64,000 bases of DNA from Rhodopseudomonas pentothenatexigens (GCF_900218015.1 NZ_UFQQ01000020.1:25654-89653); one strand, 5' to 3'; shown: positions 8,879-20,088, numbered from the stretch's first letter. Notes: generated from the sequence alone by a model not told the origin. Numbers and translations: made by a program.

Positions 8879-9409
8879 CTACACCGACCTCAGCATCCAG
8901 CCGAGCCCGATCGAGAGCCCGTCCCCGAACAGCAGCAGCACCGCCGACCACACCAGCGCCGACAGCACGTTGGCGATCTGGAACGGCCAGAACGGCATCT
9001 CGAAGATCCCGGCCGCGAGCGGCACCGAGGCGCGCAGCGGCCCGAAGAACCGGCCGATGAAGATGCTCGGCACGCCCCATTTGCGGACGAAATCCTCGCC
9101 GCGCAGCAGCAGCCCGGGATATTTCGACAGCGGCCAGATCCGGGTGACGTTGTCCTTGTAGCGGTAGCCGAACCAGTACGACACCCAGTCGCCGAGCGCC
9201 GCCCCGACGCCCCCCGCCAGCCAGACCGGCCAGAAACTGATGCCGGACACCCCGATCAGGGCTCCGATCGCCACCAGCGCGCCCCAGGCGGGGACCAGCA
9301 GCGAAACGAACGCGAGCGACTCCCCGAACGCCAGCGCCAGAACCACGGGCGCCGCCCAAGCCTGATGCTGCCGCACGAACTCGGCAATGTCTTGAATATG
9401 AGCTTCCAT
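8879..9409 (-). CDS. DedA family membrane protein
   Basis: A 176-residue inner-membrane protein of the DedA/SNARE-associated family. Visible features are the FGESLAFVSLLVPAWGAL segment with its acidic residue, GDWVSYWFGYRYKD, and the signature GRFFGPLRASVPLAAGI with the conserved arginines. Relatives act as undecaprenyl-phosphate or phospholipid flippases and affect envelope stress and drug tolerance. The frame is open upstream to 9556, but the ATG at 9409, preceded by GAAGGACG, gives the family length and starts with MEAHIQDIAEF. It stands alone on its strand. Confidence 0.85.
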   Translation of the reverse strand: MEAHIQDIAEFVRQHQAWAAPVVLALAFGESLAFVSLLVPAWGALVAIGALIGVSGISFWPVWLAGGVGAALGDWVSYWFGYRYKDNVTRIWPLSKYPGLLLRGEDFVRKWGVPSIFIGRFFGPLRASVPLAAGIFEMPFWPFQIANVLSALVWSAVLLLFGDGLSIGLGWMLRSV

Positions 9410-9705
9410 CGTCCTTCTGACCTGCGGGTGCCGGCTGTCACCGCGCTGTCGCATAGCACGGAGTTCGCGGACACCGACATGCGGTGCCGGCTTTCCGCAC
9501 CAAACCGTGATGGCCGCAATGCGGCCGGCTGCGCGGCATCTCGCCGCCGCCCGCAACCGGCCCGTGCGGTGACCGGGCTTTTCGATTGAACCTTCTTGCA
9601 GCGCACGCGGCTAAAGCAGGTATCTCGGTAGCCGCCCGTTTGGCTCGCGCTCTGCCGCTCCATTCCTGGCGACTCCGCCGCCTCCTAGCCTCGAAGGATC
9701 TCACG

Positions 9706-10255
9706 ATGATCGGATCGGTAATGATGTGCGCCAGCGCGGCGCTGCTGGTGCTCGGCATGCTCGGCGGCATTGCGATGGGCATTGCCCATGACTTCACCCT
9801 CGGACCGGCGCACGCCCATCTGAATCTGATCGGCGGCGTGATGCTGTTCCTGTTCGGGCTGTATTACCGCGTGCTCCCTGCGGCTGGCGGCACCTTGCTG
9901 GCCCGGGTCCAGGGCGGCCTGCACATCGCCGGCGCGGTGCTGTTCCCGGCCGGAATTGCCCTTTCCATCACCCAGGGTCCGGCCTATATGCCCGTTCCGA
10001 TCATCGGCTCGCTGATTGTCACCGCCGCGGTGGTGCTGTTCGGCGTGGTCGTCGTCCGCACCGCCCGCGCAGAAGCGATGCCGGCGCGGCGCGATGCGGC
10101 GCACCCGGTCGACCGCCGCCATGCGCCGCAGACCACCGGGCTGCATCGGGCGGTCCACCCGGCGTCACATTCGCAAACCTTCCATGGCATAGTCAGCCAC
10201 AATGATTCGCACGGCGCGTCGCGCCCGCAAGATCTCAGACCAGACTGCAGGATTC

Positions 10256-10278
<23 letters not shown>
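9706..10278 (+). CDS. Small four-helix membrane protein, cbb3-oxidase-I-like
   Basis: A 190-residue frame starting at the ATG at 9706 with AGGA upstream. It has four hydrophobic segments (about residues 5-28, 38-55, 66-84, 90-112). The segment GPAHAHLNLIGGVMLFLFGLYYRV resembles haem-copper oxidase subunit I-like small proteins common in Bradyrhizobium. The last 70 residues are hydrophilic and histidine/arginine-rich, and run 23 bp into parE, which makes the exact C-terminus doubtful. No haem-ligand set sufficient for an oxidase is present, so catalysis is not proposed. Confidence 0.6.
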
Positions 10279-12307
<2,029 letters not shown>

Positions 12308-12319
12308 GGACTCGATCGG

Positions 12320-12606
12320 TCAGGCGGCGTCCGCCGGCCGCACCTGCCGGTCGATCTCCGCGCCTTATGACGCTCGATGACGGCGATGTCGTACTGGCTC
12401 TGCAGATCGAGCCAGAACTGCGGAGCGTTTCCGAAATAACGGCCCAGCCGCACCGCAGTATCCGCAGTCATCGACCGCCGACCGTTGAGAATGTCGGTGA
12501 TGCGCCTCGACGGCACGCCGATGTGGAGTGCGAGCTGACTGGCGCCGAGCTTACGTGCGGCAAGCTCGCGTTTTAGCAGTCGGCCTGGATGCGAGACCGG
12601 AGGCAT
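12320..12606 (-). pseudogene. higA: higA antitoxin with a C-terminal frameshift
   Basis: An XRE-type antitoxin of the HigA family. Residues 1-80 are intact: HPGRLLKRELAARKL, the helix-turn-helix around LALHIGVPSRRITDILNGRR, and YFGNAPQFWLDLQSQYD. After residue 80 (AVIERHK) the frame as written runs on for more than 140 residues, antisense through the end of parE. One extra base near 12355-12366 would restore a family-like ending (AEIDRQVRPADAA then stop at 12320). This reads as a one-base deletion or a sequencing error. The HTH could still be functional. The ATG at 12606 is 12 bp after the stop of the higB remnant. Confidence 0.65.
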
Positions 12607-12618
12607 GTTCGTTTCTTC

Positions 12619-12711
12619 TCATTTTTTGTGATTATCGACAATCTCAACACGGCGAACGGCAAGGCTCAAGGCCATTCGTACCGCTCGGCTTGAGCGGTTG
12701 GCGAAGCTGCG
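12619..12711 (-). pseudogene. higB toxin C-terminal remnant
   Basis: Reading the minus strand immediately upstream of higA gives a frame ending RRVEIVDNHKK-stop. RelE/HigB toxins typically end with VEIVDYH a few bases before higA, and the spacing here (12 bp to the higA ATG) is right for a higBA operon. Only about 30 codons can be read; no RelE core and no start is visible further upstream. The toxin therefore appears lost while its tail remains. The family ending is from memory; the match is short, so confidence is moderate. Confidence 0.5.
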
Positions 12712-12785
12712 GCAGGCTGCCTGACCTTTTGCCTTCGCAACCTTGCCGTCGCGGTGGCGTTTGCAACGATTGTCGGAGACCGCTG

Positions 12786-13259
12786 ATGACACGACACGCG
12801 CTTCTAATCGCCGCCGCTATAGTCCTGATCCCCGGCCTGGGTTACGCCCAGCCGGGCGCGCTCGACTGGCAGCGCTACAACGTCGCCGCGGGTTCGGCGG
12901 CCGCCGACGTGCCGCGTGCGATCTTCAGCGAGGACGGCGGACCGGCGCAGGACGGCCCGGGCCGGCGATTCGTCTCGGCCGACGGCCGCGCCGATCTCAC
13001 CGTCCAGGCGGTGCCCAATCCCGACGGCGCCTCCCCGGCCGCGTTCCTGGCGCGCCGCAATCCGCCGTCCGGAATCATCTATCGCCGCGTCACGCCGCGG
13101 TTCTTCGCGGTGTCGAGCATCCGCAACGGCCGCATCTGGTACAACCGCTGCAACCGCGGCCGTGCCGTGATGAACTGCGTGCTGATCAACTATCCGGCCG
13201 CCGAGAAGCGCAAATGGGACGCTATCGTCACCCGGATCAGTCGCTCGCTCGGCGGCTAG
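12786..13259 (+). CDS. Secreted hypothetical protein
   Basis: A 157-residue protein with a clear Sec signal peptide (TRHALLIAAAIVLIPGLGYA, cleavage probably after AQ near residue 22). The mature part has an ADLTVQAVPNPDG segment, then SGIIYRRVTPRFFAVSSI. Two cysteines (in YNRCNRG and MNCVLINY) could form a disulfide in the periplasm. The pattern is like small envelope proteins of rhizobia, but I do not recognise a named family. The 62-residue membrane protein begins 57 bp downstream on the same strand. Confidence 0.7.
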   Translation: MTRHALLIAAAIVLIPGLGYAQPGALDWQRYNVAAGSAAADVPRAIFSEDGGPAQDGPGRRFVSADGRADLTVQAVPNPDGASPAAFLARRNPPSGIIYRRVTPRFFAVSSIRNGRIWYNRCNRGRAVMNCVLINYPAAEKRKWDAIVTRISRSLGG

Positions 13260-13316
13260 CGCCGTCCGACCTTCGCCGCCCTTGAACGGCCGCGCGAAAA
13301 GGTGCCTAATTGTCTT

Positions 13317-13505
13317 ATGCGCACACTGTTTCTCATCATCGGTGTCATCGCCCTGCTGGTCGGTCTGGTCTGGACCGGCCAGGGCGCCGGCCTGATCCAG
13401 TGGCCGGCCCAGAGCTTCATGATCAACCAGTCGCAGTGGATGTGGTACGGCGCCTCGACCGCGTTCGGCGGGCTGCTGCTGATCTTCGTTTCGCGACGGT
13501 CGTAG
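13317..13505 (+). CDS. 62-residue membrane protein
   Basis: A short protein with two hydrophobic helices: RTLFLIIGVIALLVGLVWTG at the N terminus and ASTAFGGLLLIFVSRRS at the C terminus. A polar middle, IQWPAQSFMINQSQWMWYG, probably lies at the membrane face. The ATG at 13317 is chosen; a GTG at 13302 is in frame but has no better ribosome-binding site. This layout recurs in rhizobial genomes as an unnamed small membrane protein. Function unknown. Confidence 0.6.
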   Translation: MRTLFLIIGVIALLVGLVWTGQGAGLIQWPAQSFMINQSQWMWYGASTAFGGLLLIFVSRRS

Positions 13506-13523
13506 CCGCCGGAAGCGTCGACC

Positions 13524-14960
13524 ATGGCCCCGAAATCGACGTTGACGGCTCGCCAACTGGAAGCGCTCGGCGCGCCACGTCTGGCCGAACTGCTGTTGGA
13601 GATCACCGCCAACGACGCTCCGGCAAAACGGCGGCTCAAGCTGGAGATCACGGCCCTCACCTCGCCGAAGGCGGTCGCCGGCGAAATCGGCAAGAGGCTG
13701 GGCCAGATCGCCCGCGCGCAAAGCCTGCTGGAAGGGCCCAAAGTCAAGGAGCTCGCCGCGGACCTGGAGACGCAACGTCGCACGATTGTCGACCATGTCG
13801 CCGCCAATGATCCCGCGGCGGCACAGGATCTGATGTGGCAGTTGGTCGACATGGCCGACGATGTCTTGCAGCGCAGCGACGACAGCAACGGACGCCTGTT
13901 CCCGATCTTCGTCGATGCGATCCGCGATCTCGGGCCGCTCGCACAAGCCGCACAGTGCGATCCGATTGCCTTGGCCGAACGAGCTTTCAAGGCACTCGAA
14001 CAGAGCCCCTACAGCATGGAGGAGGATCTGATCGAGTCGCTTGGCCCGGTGCTCGGGAGCGCCGGTCTCGACCATCTGAAACAACGGCTCATCGAGCTGT
14101 CCAAACAGCCTGTGCAAGTGCCTGCCGACGAGGACCGGACGGTGATCGGCTTGGGATCACGGGGCCCGATCTACCTCGATCAGATCATGTCCTCCCGCCG
14201 TGAACGGATGATCGCCGCGAGCCTCCGAACCATCGCCGACGTCCAGGGCGACGTCGACTCCTACATTGCCCAGTACAGCATCGAAGCGCGGAAGAGTCCC
14301 GGCATCGCCGCGGAGCTCGCACGGCGCCTGCTGGCGGCCGGTCGCGCCGACGAGGCGCTGCAGATTGTGAACGATGCCAAGTCACATTCATCCAGATTTC
14401 CCAATTTCGATTGGGAGGACGCGCGGATCGAAGTCCTCGACGCGCTGGGCCGGCACGACCAAGCGCAGACCGCGCGGTGGTCGTGTTTCGAGAGGTTCCT
14501 GAGCGTCGACCATCTGCGCGCTCATCTCAAACGCCTGCCGGATTTCGACGACGTCGAAGCCGAACGACGCGCGCTGGACCATGTCGAGCGGTTCGATCAT
14601 TTGCTGCCGGCTCTGGCCTTTCTGGTGGCGTGGCCCGCGCTGGATCGCGCCGCCCGACTGGTGACCCGGCGTGCCAAAGAACTCGACGGCAATCACTACG
14701 AACTTCTCTCCCCGGCCGCCGATGCGCTCGCCGGCAAGTATCCGCTCGCCGCAACGCTGGCGCTGCGGGCGATGATCGACTTCACTTTGGTCCAGGGCCG
14801 CTCAGCCCGCTACCGCCATGCCGCGCGGCATCTGTTGGAATGCGAGAGCCTGTCCGGCGCGATCTCCGACTTCGGCGGCTTCGACAGCCACATCACCTAC
14901 AAAACTCGCCTGCGCGTGGAGCACGGCCGCAAGACCGGATTCTGGAGCCTGCTCTCCTGA
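13524..14960 (+). CDS. DUF6880 family protein
   Basis: A 478-residue, almost wholly helical protein. The C-terminal 170 residues (HLLPALAFLVAWPALDRAAR, then LLSPAADALAGKYPLAATLA, then FTLVQGRSARYRHAARHLLE, ending HGRKTGFWSLLS) match the pattern I associate with DUF6880. The middle resembles TPR/SEL1-like helical pairs (AELARRLLAAGRADEALQIV). It has no signal peptide or membrane segment, so it is likely cytoplasmic. Family members often sit beside SWIM zinc-finger proteins; none is seen here. The function is unknown. Confidence 0.75.
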   Translation: MAPKSTLTARQLEALGAPRLAELLLEITANDAPAKRRLKLEITALTSPKAVAGEIGKRLGQIARAQSLLEGPKVKELAADLETQRRTIVDHVAANDPAAAQDLMWQLVDMADDVLQRSDDSNGRLFPIFVDAIRDLGPLAQAAQCDPIALAERAFKALEQSPYSMEEDLIESLGPVLGSAGLDHLKQRLIELSKQPVQVPADEDRTVIGLGSRGPIYLDQIMSSRRERMIAASLRTIADVQGDVDSYIAQYSIEARKSPGIAAELARRLLAAGRADEALQIVNDAKSHSSRFPNFDWEDARIEVLDALGRHDQAQTARWSCFERFLSVDHLRAHLKRLPDFDDVEAERRALDHVERFDHLLPALAFLVAWPALDRAARLVTRRAKELDGNHYELLSPAADALAGKYPLAATLALRAMIDFTLVQGRSARYRHAARHLLECESLSGAISDFGGFDSHITYKTRLRVEHGRKTGFWSLLS

Positions 14961-14988
14961 GACGAGAACGGCCGCGACAACGTCGCAG

Positions 14989-16503
14989 CTACTTCCTGAA
15001 CGTCTTGATCTCCGACACGCTGCCGTCGCGATAGGTCAGCTCGACTGACACTGATTTCACCCCGGGCGCCAGCTTCAGATACGGCTGTGCGCTGCTCGGG
15101 ATCGCCACCGGGTCGCGCATGTCGCACGGCGGCATCTTCAGCACCTTGTCGGGCACCGCGCTGTCGATGCCGATCCGCGCCTCGCGGATCGCGCAGCGAT
15201 ACGACATCAGATGCGTGTAGTAGACCAAGAGGCCGTTGAACTCGCGGAACGACAGCCAGCTCGTCGCGGTCATGTCGAGGATCTTGCGCTGGTCGCGCAG
15301 CAGCGCCGCCTCCGGCTCGAACTTGATCGGAAACGGCCCCTGCATCTCGCCCTGGGCATCGATGTAGCGCAGCTCGATGATGCCGGCCGGCGCGTCGGCG
15401 GGAAGCTGGATCGACGGGTTCGGCATCCGCTTGCGGGTGCGCGGATCGAGCGCATCGATGAATCCGGTCTCGCGGAATTCGCCGTCGCCGATCCGCCACG
15501 AGATCCCGAGCGTCGGATCGGCGATCGAGAACGACACCGTCCAGCCGCCATTGTGCCGGGAGAAGCTGGCGATCGGCGCATTCAGCGCCTCCGCGGTCGG
15601 CGGCTTCAGAGGCGCCACCGGCGGCAGCGCGGCGACCTTCTGCGGCGGCTCGGCAGCGCCGGCGGCGGCCGTGCCCGGCTGCCGCCGCCCGTTCAGGAAC
15701 ACGTCGTCGACCATCTGGTCGAAATACACCGGCACCTGCTTGTGGCCGATCTGATCGGCCAACTCGCTGACGGCGCGGCGGGTGCGCTGCGCCACCTGCA
15801 CCAGGTTCTCGCCGGGATCGAGCAACTGCTTGACGAACACCCGGGTGAACACCGAGTTCGGATTGCTGTCGCTGTCCGACAGCCGGTCGAGCGCGGTCTG
15901 CCGCGGGCCGGCCGAGAAGATCGAGAACACGCCTTCCGGCAGCGTGGTCATCGGCGCCAGCCCGCCGCGCCCGGCCAACGCGCGCACGCCGCGGCGTTCG
16001 AACGGATTGTTGCGGCAGGCGTCGAGCACCAGGATCGCGGTGCGGGCGCCGCGGTTCTGCAGCCGGTCGACGATGCGGTCCGCCATGATCGAGGCGTCGC
16101 GCACCAGTTCCTCCTGGCCCTCGGTGGCGGCCGGCACGTCGGTCGGCAGCAGGTAGTTCTGTCCGGCGATTTCGAAGCCATGGCCGGCATAGAAGAAGAA
16201 CGCGGTGTCGCCGGGCTCGATCGTGGTGTCGAAAGCCAGCAGGCTCTGGCTGAAGGCGGCGCGGGTCTGGTTCTCCGCCACCATCACCTGGAAGCCGAGC
16301 CTCTTCAGCGCATCGCCGATCGTGCGCGCGTCGTTGACCGCCTTCTGCAGCCTCGGCACGTTGCGATAATCATCGTTCCCGATCACCAGCGCGACGCGCT
16401 TCGCAGCCCATGCCGGACCGGCGACCAGCAGCGCCAGCATGCAGGCGACAGCCGCGAACAATACAGCTCCGTGCCGCGTGCAGGGCCTTTCGATCGGTCG
16501 CAT
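14989..16503 (-). CDS. Secreted caspase-family (C14) protein
   Basis: A 504-residue protein. It has a signal peptide ending near AGPAWA (residue 33), then a caspase p20-like domain at about 35-270: RVALVIGNDDYRNVPRLQKA, the catalytic histidine in FFFYAGHGFE, and the catalytic cysteine in LVLDACRNNPF. Both catalytic residues are present. A Pro/Ala linker follows, then a C-terminal beta-rich domain (about 330-504) ending VELTYRDGSVSEIKTFRK. Bacterial members with this signal-caspase layout are widespread in rhizobia, often in several copies, with mostly unknown targets. It starts 102 bp from the CRISPR array and is divergent from it. A fragment of a close paralogue lies beyond the CRISPR-Cas genes at 23823-23915. 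Confidence 0.85.
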   Translation of the reverse strand: MRPIERPCTRHGAVLFAAVACMLALLVAGPAWAAKRVALVIGNDDYRNVPRLQKAVNDARTIGDALKRLGFQVMVAENQTRAAFSQSLLAFDTTIEPGDTAFFFYAGHGFEIAGQNYLLPTDVPAATEGQEELVRDASIMADRIVDRLQNRGARTAILVLDACRNNPFERRGVRALAGRGGLAPMTTLPEGVFSIFSAGPRQTALDRLSDSDSNPNSVFTRVFVKQLLDPGENLVQVAQRTRRAVSELADQIGHKQVPVYFDQMVDDVFLNGRRQPGTAAAGAAEPPQKVAALPPVAPLKPPTAEALNAPIASFSRHNGGWTVSFSIADPTLGISWRIGDGEFRETGFIDALDPRTRKRMPNPSIQLPADAPAGIIELRYIDAQGEMQGPFPIKFEPEAALLRDQRKILDMTATSWLSFREFNGLLVYYTHLMSYRCAIREARIGIDSAVPDKVLKMPPCDMRDPVAIPSSAQPYLKLAPGVKSVSVELTYRDGSVSEIKTFRK

Positions 16504-16605
16504 TCCAGTCCCTCAAAACGCAGCGGCCGGATCGCGGCCGCCTGCGCCATAGTCGGTCAGAACCCGAGCACGGTTCAACCGAAAAGGACGTCGGGCGCGG
16601 CTACG

Positions 16606-18752
16606 ATCCGGCTTGGCCCTCAATCACCAGTCCGCTAAACTCAAATGCTCGAATTCGTGCGGAAGCTCTGCGTTTCGGTTGGCCCTCAATCACCAGTCCG
16701 CTAAACTGGGAATGCAGAAGGATTCCATACTTGATTCGTTTCGGTTGGCCCTCAATCACCAGTCCGCTAAACTTACTTCGACGCGGTGCTGGCCGCCAAG
16801 AAGGTTTCGGTTGGCCCTCAATCACCAGTCCGCTAAACTCAGTGCCTTCTGCGCCTCGGCCATCGCCTTGTTTCGGTTGGCCCTCAATCACCAGTCCGCT
16901 AAACTCACGCGGCGAATTCCGCCGAGCCCTGCGGAGTTTCGGTTGGCCCTCAATCACCAGTCCGCTAAACTGTTTCCGAAGCCGCTGTGCCTCACCGCGC
17001 TGTTTCGGTTGGCCCTCAATCACCAGTCCGCTAAACTCCGATCAGCGCCCATGCATCGAGGCGGTCGTTTCGGTTGGCCCTCAATCACCAGTCCGCTAAA
17101 CTGTGCTGCGCGCCAATCCGTCCGCGCTCGCCGTTTCGGTTGGCCCTCAATCACCAGTCCGCTAAACTTCCGCAGCCGATCCTGTTCGACCGCAATACGT
17201 TTCGGTTGGCCCTCAATCACCAGTCCGCTAAACTCGCGGCTGGATGGTCGAGCTTTCGGCTCGCGTTTCGGTTGGCCCTCAATCACCAGTCCGCTAAACT
17301 GCATCCTCAGGTTTGCGTCGGCTGCTTTTTGTTTCGGTTGGCCCTCAATCACCAGTCCGCTAAACTGACGGCTTCGGCATCAAGGCCGACACGATGGTTT
17401 CGGTTGGCCCTCAATCACCAGTCCGCTAAACTCCTGGATAAGCGCACCGTGACGTTGCGTGAGTTTCGGTTGGCCCTCAATCACCAGTCCGCTAAACTCA
17501 CGGACCGCGCCGCGCTCGGCCCGCTTCTGTTTCGGTTGGCCCTCAATCACCAGTCCGCTAAACTCTCGGCCGCAGCGGCGCCGACGCCACCGTGGTTTCG
17601 GTTGGCCCTCAATCACCAGTCCGCTAAACTATCCGCGCGCCGCGGCCATGGCCGCCGCGGGTTTCGGTTGGCCCTCAATCACCAGTCCGCTAAACTATCG
17701 AGCCCGACGCTACGGCGCCGGCCGCAGTTTCGGTTGGCCCTCAATCACCAGTCCGCTAAACTCGAAGATCAGGGAAGGCGACACGGCGCCACGTTTCGGT
17801 TGGCCCTCAATCACCAGTCCGCTAAACTGTCGGCGGCAAGGTGACCGGCGTCGAAATTGTTTCGGTTGGCCCTCAATCACCAGTCCGCTAAACTCTGCTC
17901 GACACCGACGCCCGGATCATTGCCGTTTCGGTTGGCCCTCAATCACCAGTCCGCTAAACTCTCGTCGGGCGAGACGTCGTATCAAGGCCTGTTTCGGTTG
18001 GCCCTCAATCACCAGTCCGCTAAACTCCGATGGCGAATGATGGTCGTGACTACGTGGTTTCGGTTGGCCCTCAATCACCAGTCCGCTAAACTCTTGTCCG
18101 CCATCTCCCGCCCCTCCCCGCTGTTTCGGTTGGCCCTCAATCACCAGTCCGCTAAACTCACACCCAGGTCTCGCCGTCCGCCTTCACCGTTTCGGTTGGC
18201 CCTCAATCACCAGTCCGCTAAACTATCACCAGTTTTGTATTCTTCCGGTTTCAAGTTTCGGTTGGCCCTCAATCACCAGTCCGCTAAACTTGCCACGGAC
18301 GAGGTGCGGCGATGACATCAGTTTCGGTTGGCCCTCAATCACCAGTCCGCTAAACTGCGCCGGGCGCCAGCTTGAAGAAATCCGGCGTTTCGGTTGGCCC
18401 TCAATCACCAGTCCGCTAAACTGCGACGCGGCGTCGATAAATCAGTCTATGAGTTTCGGTTGGCCCTCAATCACCAGTCCGCTAAACTGATGCTTTCGAC
18501 GCGGAATGTTGGTATATTGTTTCGGTTGGCCCTAAATCACCAGTCCGCTAAACTGACAACACAATCAGGGAGCAAGCGACATTCGTTTCGGTTGGCCCTC
18601 AATCACCAGTCCGCTAAACTTAGATGTAGGTGCCGGCGTTGTAGTCGATGGTTTCGGTTGGCCCTCAATCACCAGTCCGCTAAACTTACAGCCGTCTTCA
18701 CGAAACCGAGCGCTTCGTTTCGGTTGGCCCTCAATCACCAGTCCGCTAAACT
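16606..18752 (+). CRISPR. Type II-C CRISPR array, 33 repeats, 32 spacers
   Basis: A 36-bp repeat (GTTTCGGTTGGCCC at its left end, CAGTCCGCTAAACT at its right end) recurs with a 66-bp period. Thirty-one spacers are 30 nt and one (17038-17066) is 29 nt. The first repeat (16606-16641) differs in its first seven bases only. The repeat at 18519-18554 has one substitution (CCCTAAATC instead of CCCTCAATC). The rest appear identical, and no duplicated spacer was seen by eye. Transcription is assigned to the + strand: the tracrRNA at 23699-23723 is complementary in that orientation, and each repeat contains TTGGCC and TAAACT 17 bp apart. The array converges on cas2, as in Neisseria II-C loci. Spacer targets are unknown. 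Confidence 0.98.
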
Positions 18753-18824
18753 GCCTACCGAACCATCCGCTTGCAAATACTGGAGAATTTCTGATCGACG
18801 AGGTCCCGAATCGCACCTGACGGG

Positions 18825-19181
18825 CTAGAAGAGCGCGTATTGATCCGGATTTTTCGGGCTCTGTTCGCGATTTCTTCCGCGATAGGTTCGGATGTTCTCA
18901 TATTGCTTGTCGGTGATGCCGATGATGTGGATCTTCCCGGACGACGGCATCGCCTGCTCGACCTTTCGGGCATAGGCTTCAGCCTGCTCCTTGCCGGCGC
19001 AGAAGCGCAGATAAACAGAAAACTGAGACATTTCGAAGCCGAGATCGAGCAGCTTTGTGCGAAATCCGGTCGCGCTCTTGCGCTGCTTCTTGGTCCCCAC
19101 CGGAAGATCGAACAGCACCAACAGCCACATGATTCGATAACCTGACAGCGCGGGCGGCGCCTGGTGTTCGGCGGTCGCCAT
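18825..19181 (-). CDS. cas2: CRISPR-associated endonuclease Cas2
   Basis: A 118-residue Cas2 of the type II branch, which joins Cas1 in the spacer-acquisition complex. The ferredoxin-like fold begins RIMWLLVLFDLPVGTKKQRK, with the conserved aspartate D25. It continues through EMSQFSVYLRFCAGKEQAEA to GKIHIIGITDKQYENI. The first 17 residues precede the usual family start, so an internal start near the methionine at position 18 is possible. The ATG at 19181 is one base after the cas1 stop, so the genes are translationally coupled. The 72 bp between its stop and the last repeat hold no other gene and may contain the array leader. Confidence 0.95.
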   Translation of the reverse strand: MATAEHQAPPALSGYRIMWLLVLFDLPVGTKKQRKSATGFRTKLLDLGFEMSQFSVYLRFCAGKEQAEAYARKVEQAMPSSGKIHIIGITDKQYENIRTYRGRNREQSPKNPDQYALF

Positions 19182-19182
19182 T

Positions 19183-20088
19183 TCAAAAGCCGAGCGGCAG
19201 GCCGGGTTTCGGCAGGATCAGGCGATCCGTCTCGCCGGCGCAAGCCTTGGCAAGCGACGTTGCGAGACGTTCGAGGCAGGTCATCATCGGACTGAGGCCG
19301 TCGTCGACCGGCAGGTCGACCACCATCGTGCGAGCCAGCGCGGCCTTGGCTTCGCTGGTCAGCTCGACGACACCACTCTCCTTCAGCCGATATACTTCGC
19401 GATCGACGAGCGGCCGAAACGGCTCCATCAAGTCGTCCACCAGAACCATCGGGTTCCCGCGATTGGAATGCATCAGGCCGAGGCTCGGATGAAGGCCGGC
19501 CGCCATCACGGCGCGCGCCGTGGCGGCCCGCAGGATCGCATAGCCGTAGTTCAACAGCGCATTGAGGCCTTCGCCCTCCTGATCGCGACGGAATTCGCGT
19601 CCCAGCAGCAACGGCCAATAGCGCCGCGCGGCCTCTGCTTCGACATTGTCCGGATCGCCGGCGCGAACCTTCCGGGCCAGCAAGCGAAAGCCGCCGGCTT
19701 CGGCACCGACCGCATCGAGCGTCGCCCCCTGAGCAAGGATCTTCGCTTGCACGATCTGCTGCCACAGCCGCTTCTTCAGCGGTGCCGACGCTCTGGCCTG
19801 ATCGCTCATCCTTCCGGATTGCGCGTGGTGGCCATCCACCGGCCAGACCACCGCAGCGGGCCGATGATTGGCTCCGCACAGTACCATCGGCACTCCACGA
19901 GCAGCGAGTGTCACGAGGAGATTGTTGGAGTACGTCAGGCCGTGCGCGTTGGCGACGACTGCGGCAAGATCGTCGAGCGGCACCCGCGCGAGTTCCGCCC
20001 CGTTTTCAGCGATGGTCATGAAACCGCGACTGACCGCGAGGTGCCGTCCATCGGTCGCCACTTCAACCACTCGGCCGACCATCGCCAT
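19183..20088 (-). CDS. cas1: CRISPR-associated integrase Cas1
   Basis: The integrase that inserts new spacers into the array. From the ATG at 20088 it is 301 residues, the usual type II length, and starts MAMVGRVVEVATDGRHLAV. A ribosome-binding site AGGAG is four bases upstream. A GTG 19 codons earlier (20145) extends the frame but lacks such a site. The helical catalytic domain carries E150, the ALLNYGYAILRA segment, H207 in LGLMHSNRG, and D219 and E222 in DDLMEPFRPLVD, which correspond to the metal-binding E, H and D of Cas1. It lies between cas9 and cas2 on the same strand. Confidence 0.95.
   Translation of the reverse strand: MAMVGRVVEVATDGRHLAVSRGFMTIAENGAELARVPLDDLAAVVANAHGLTYSNNLLVTLAARGVPMVLCGANHRPAAVVWPVDGHHAQSGRMSDQARASAPLKKRLWQQIVQAKILAQGATLDAVGAEAGGFRLLARKVRAGDPDNVEAEAARRYWPLLLGREFRRDQEGEGLNALLNYGYAILRAATARAVMAAGLHPSLGLMHSNRGNPMVLVDDLMEPFRPLVDREVYRLKESGVVELTSEAKAALARTMVVDLPVDDGLSPMMTCLERLATSLAKACAGETDRLILPKPGLPLGF

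Noticed and set aside
16601..18828. Long open frames on both strands with a 22-residue periodic sequence (such as LALNHQSAKL or FSGLVIEGQPK units)
   Set aside because: They arise because the repeat-spacer unit is 66 bp, a multiple of three, and the repeat has no stop in those frames. The variable parts are CRISPR spacers.
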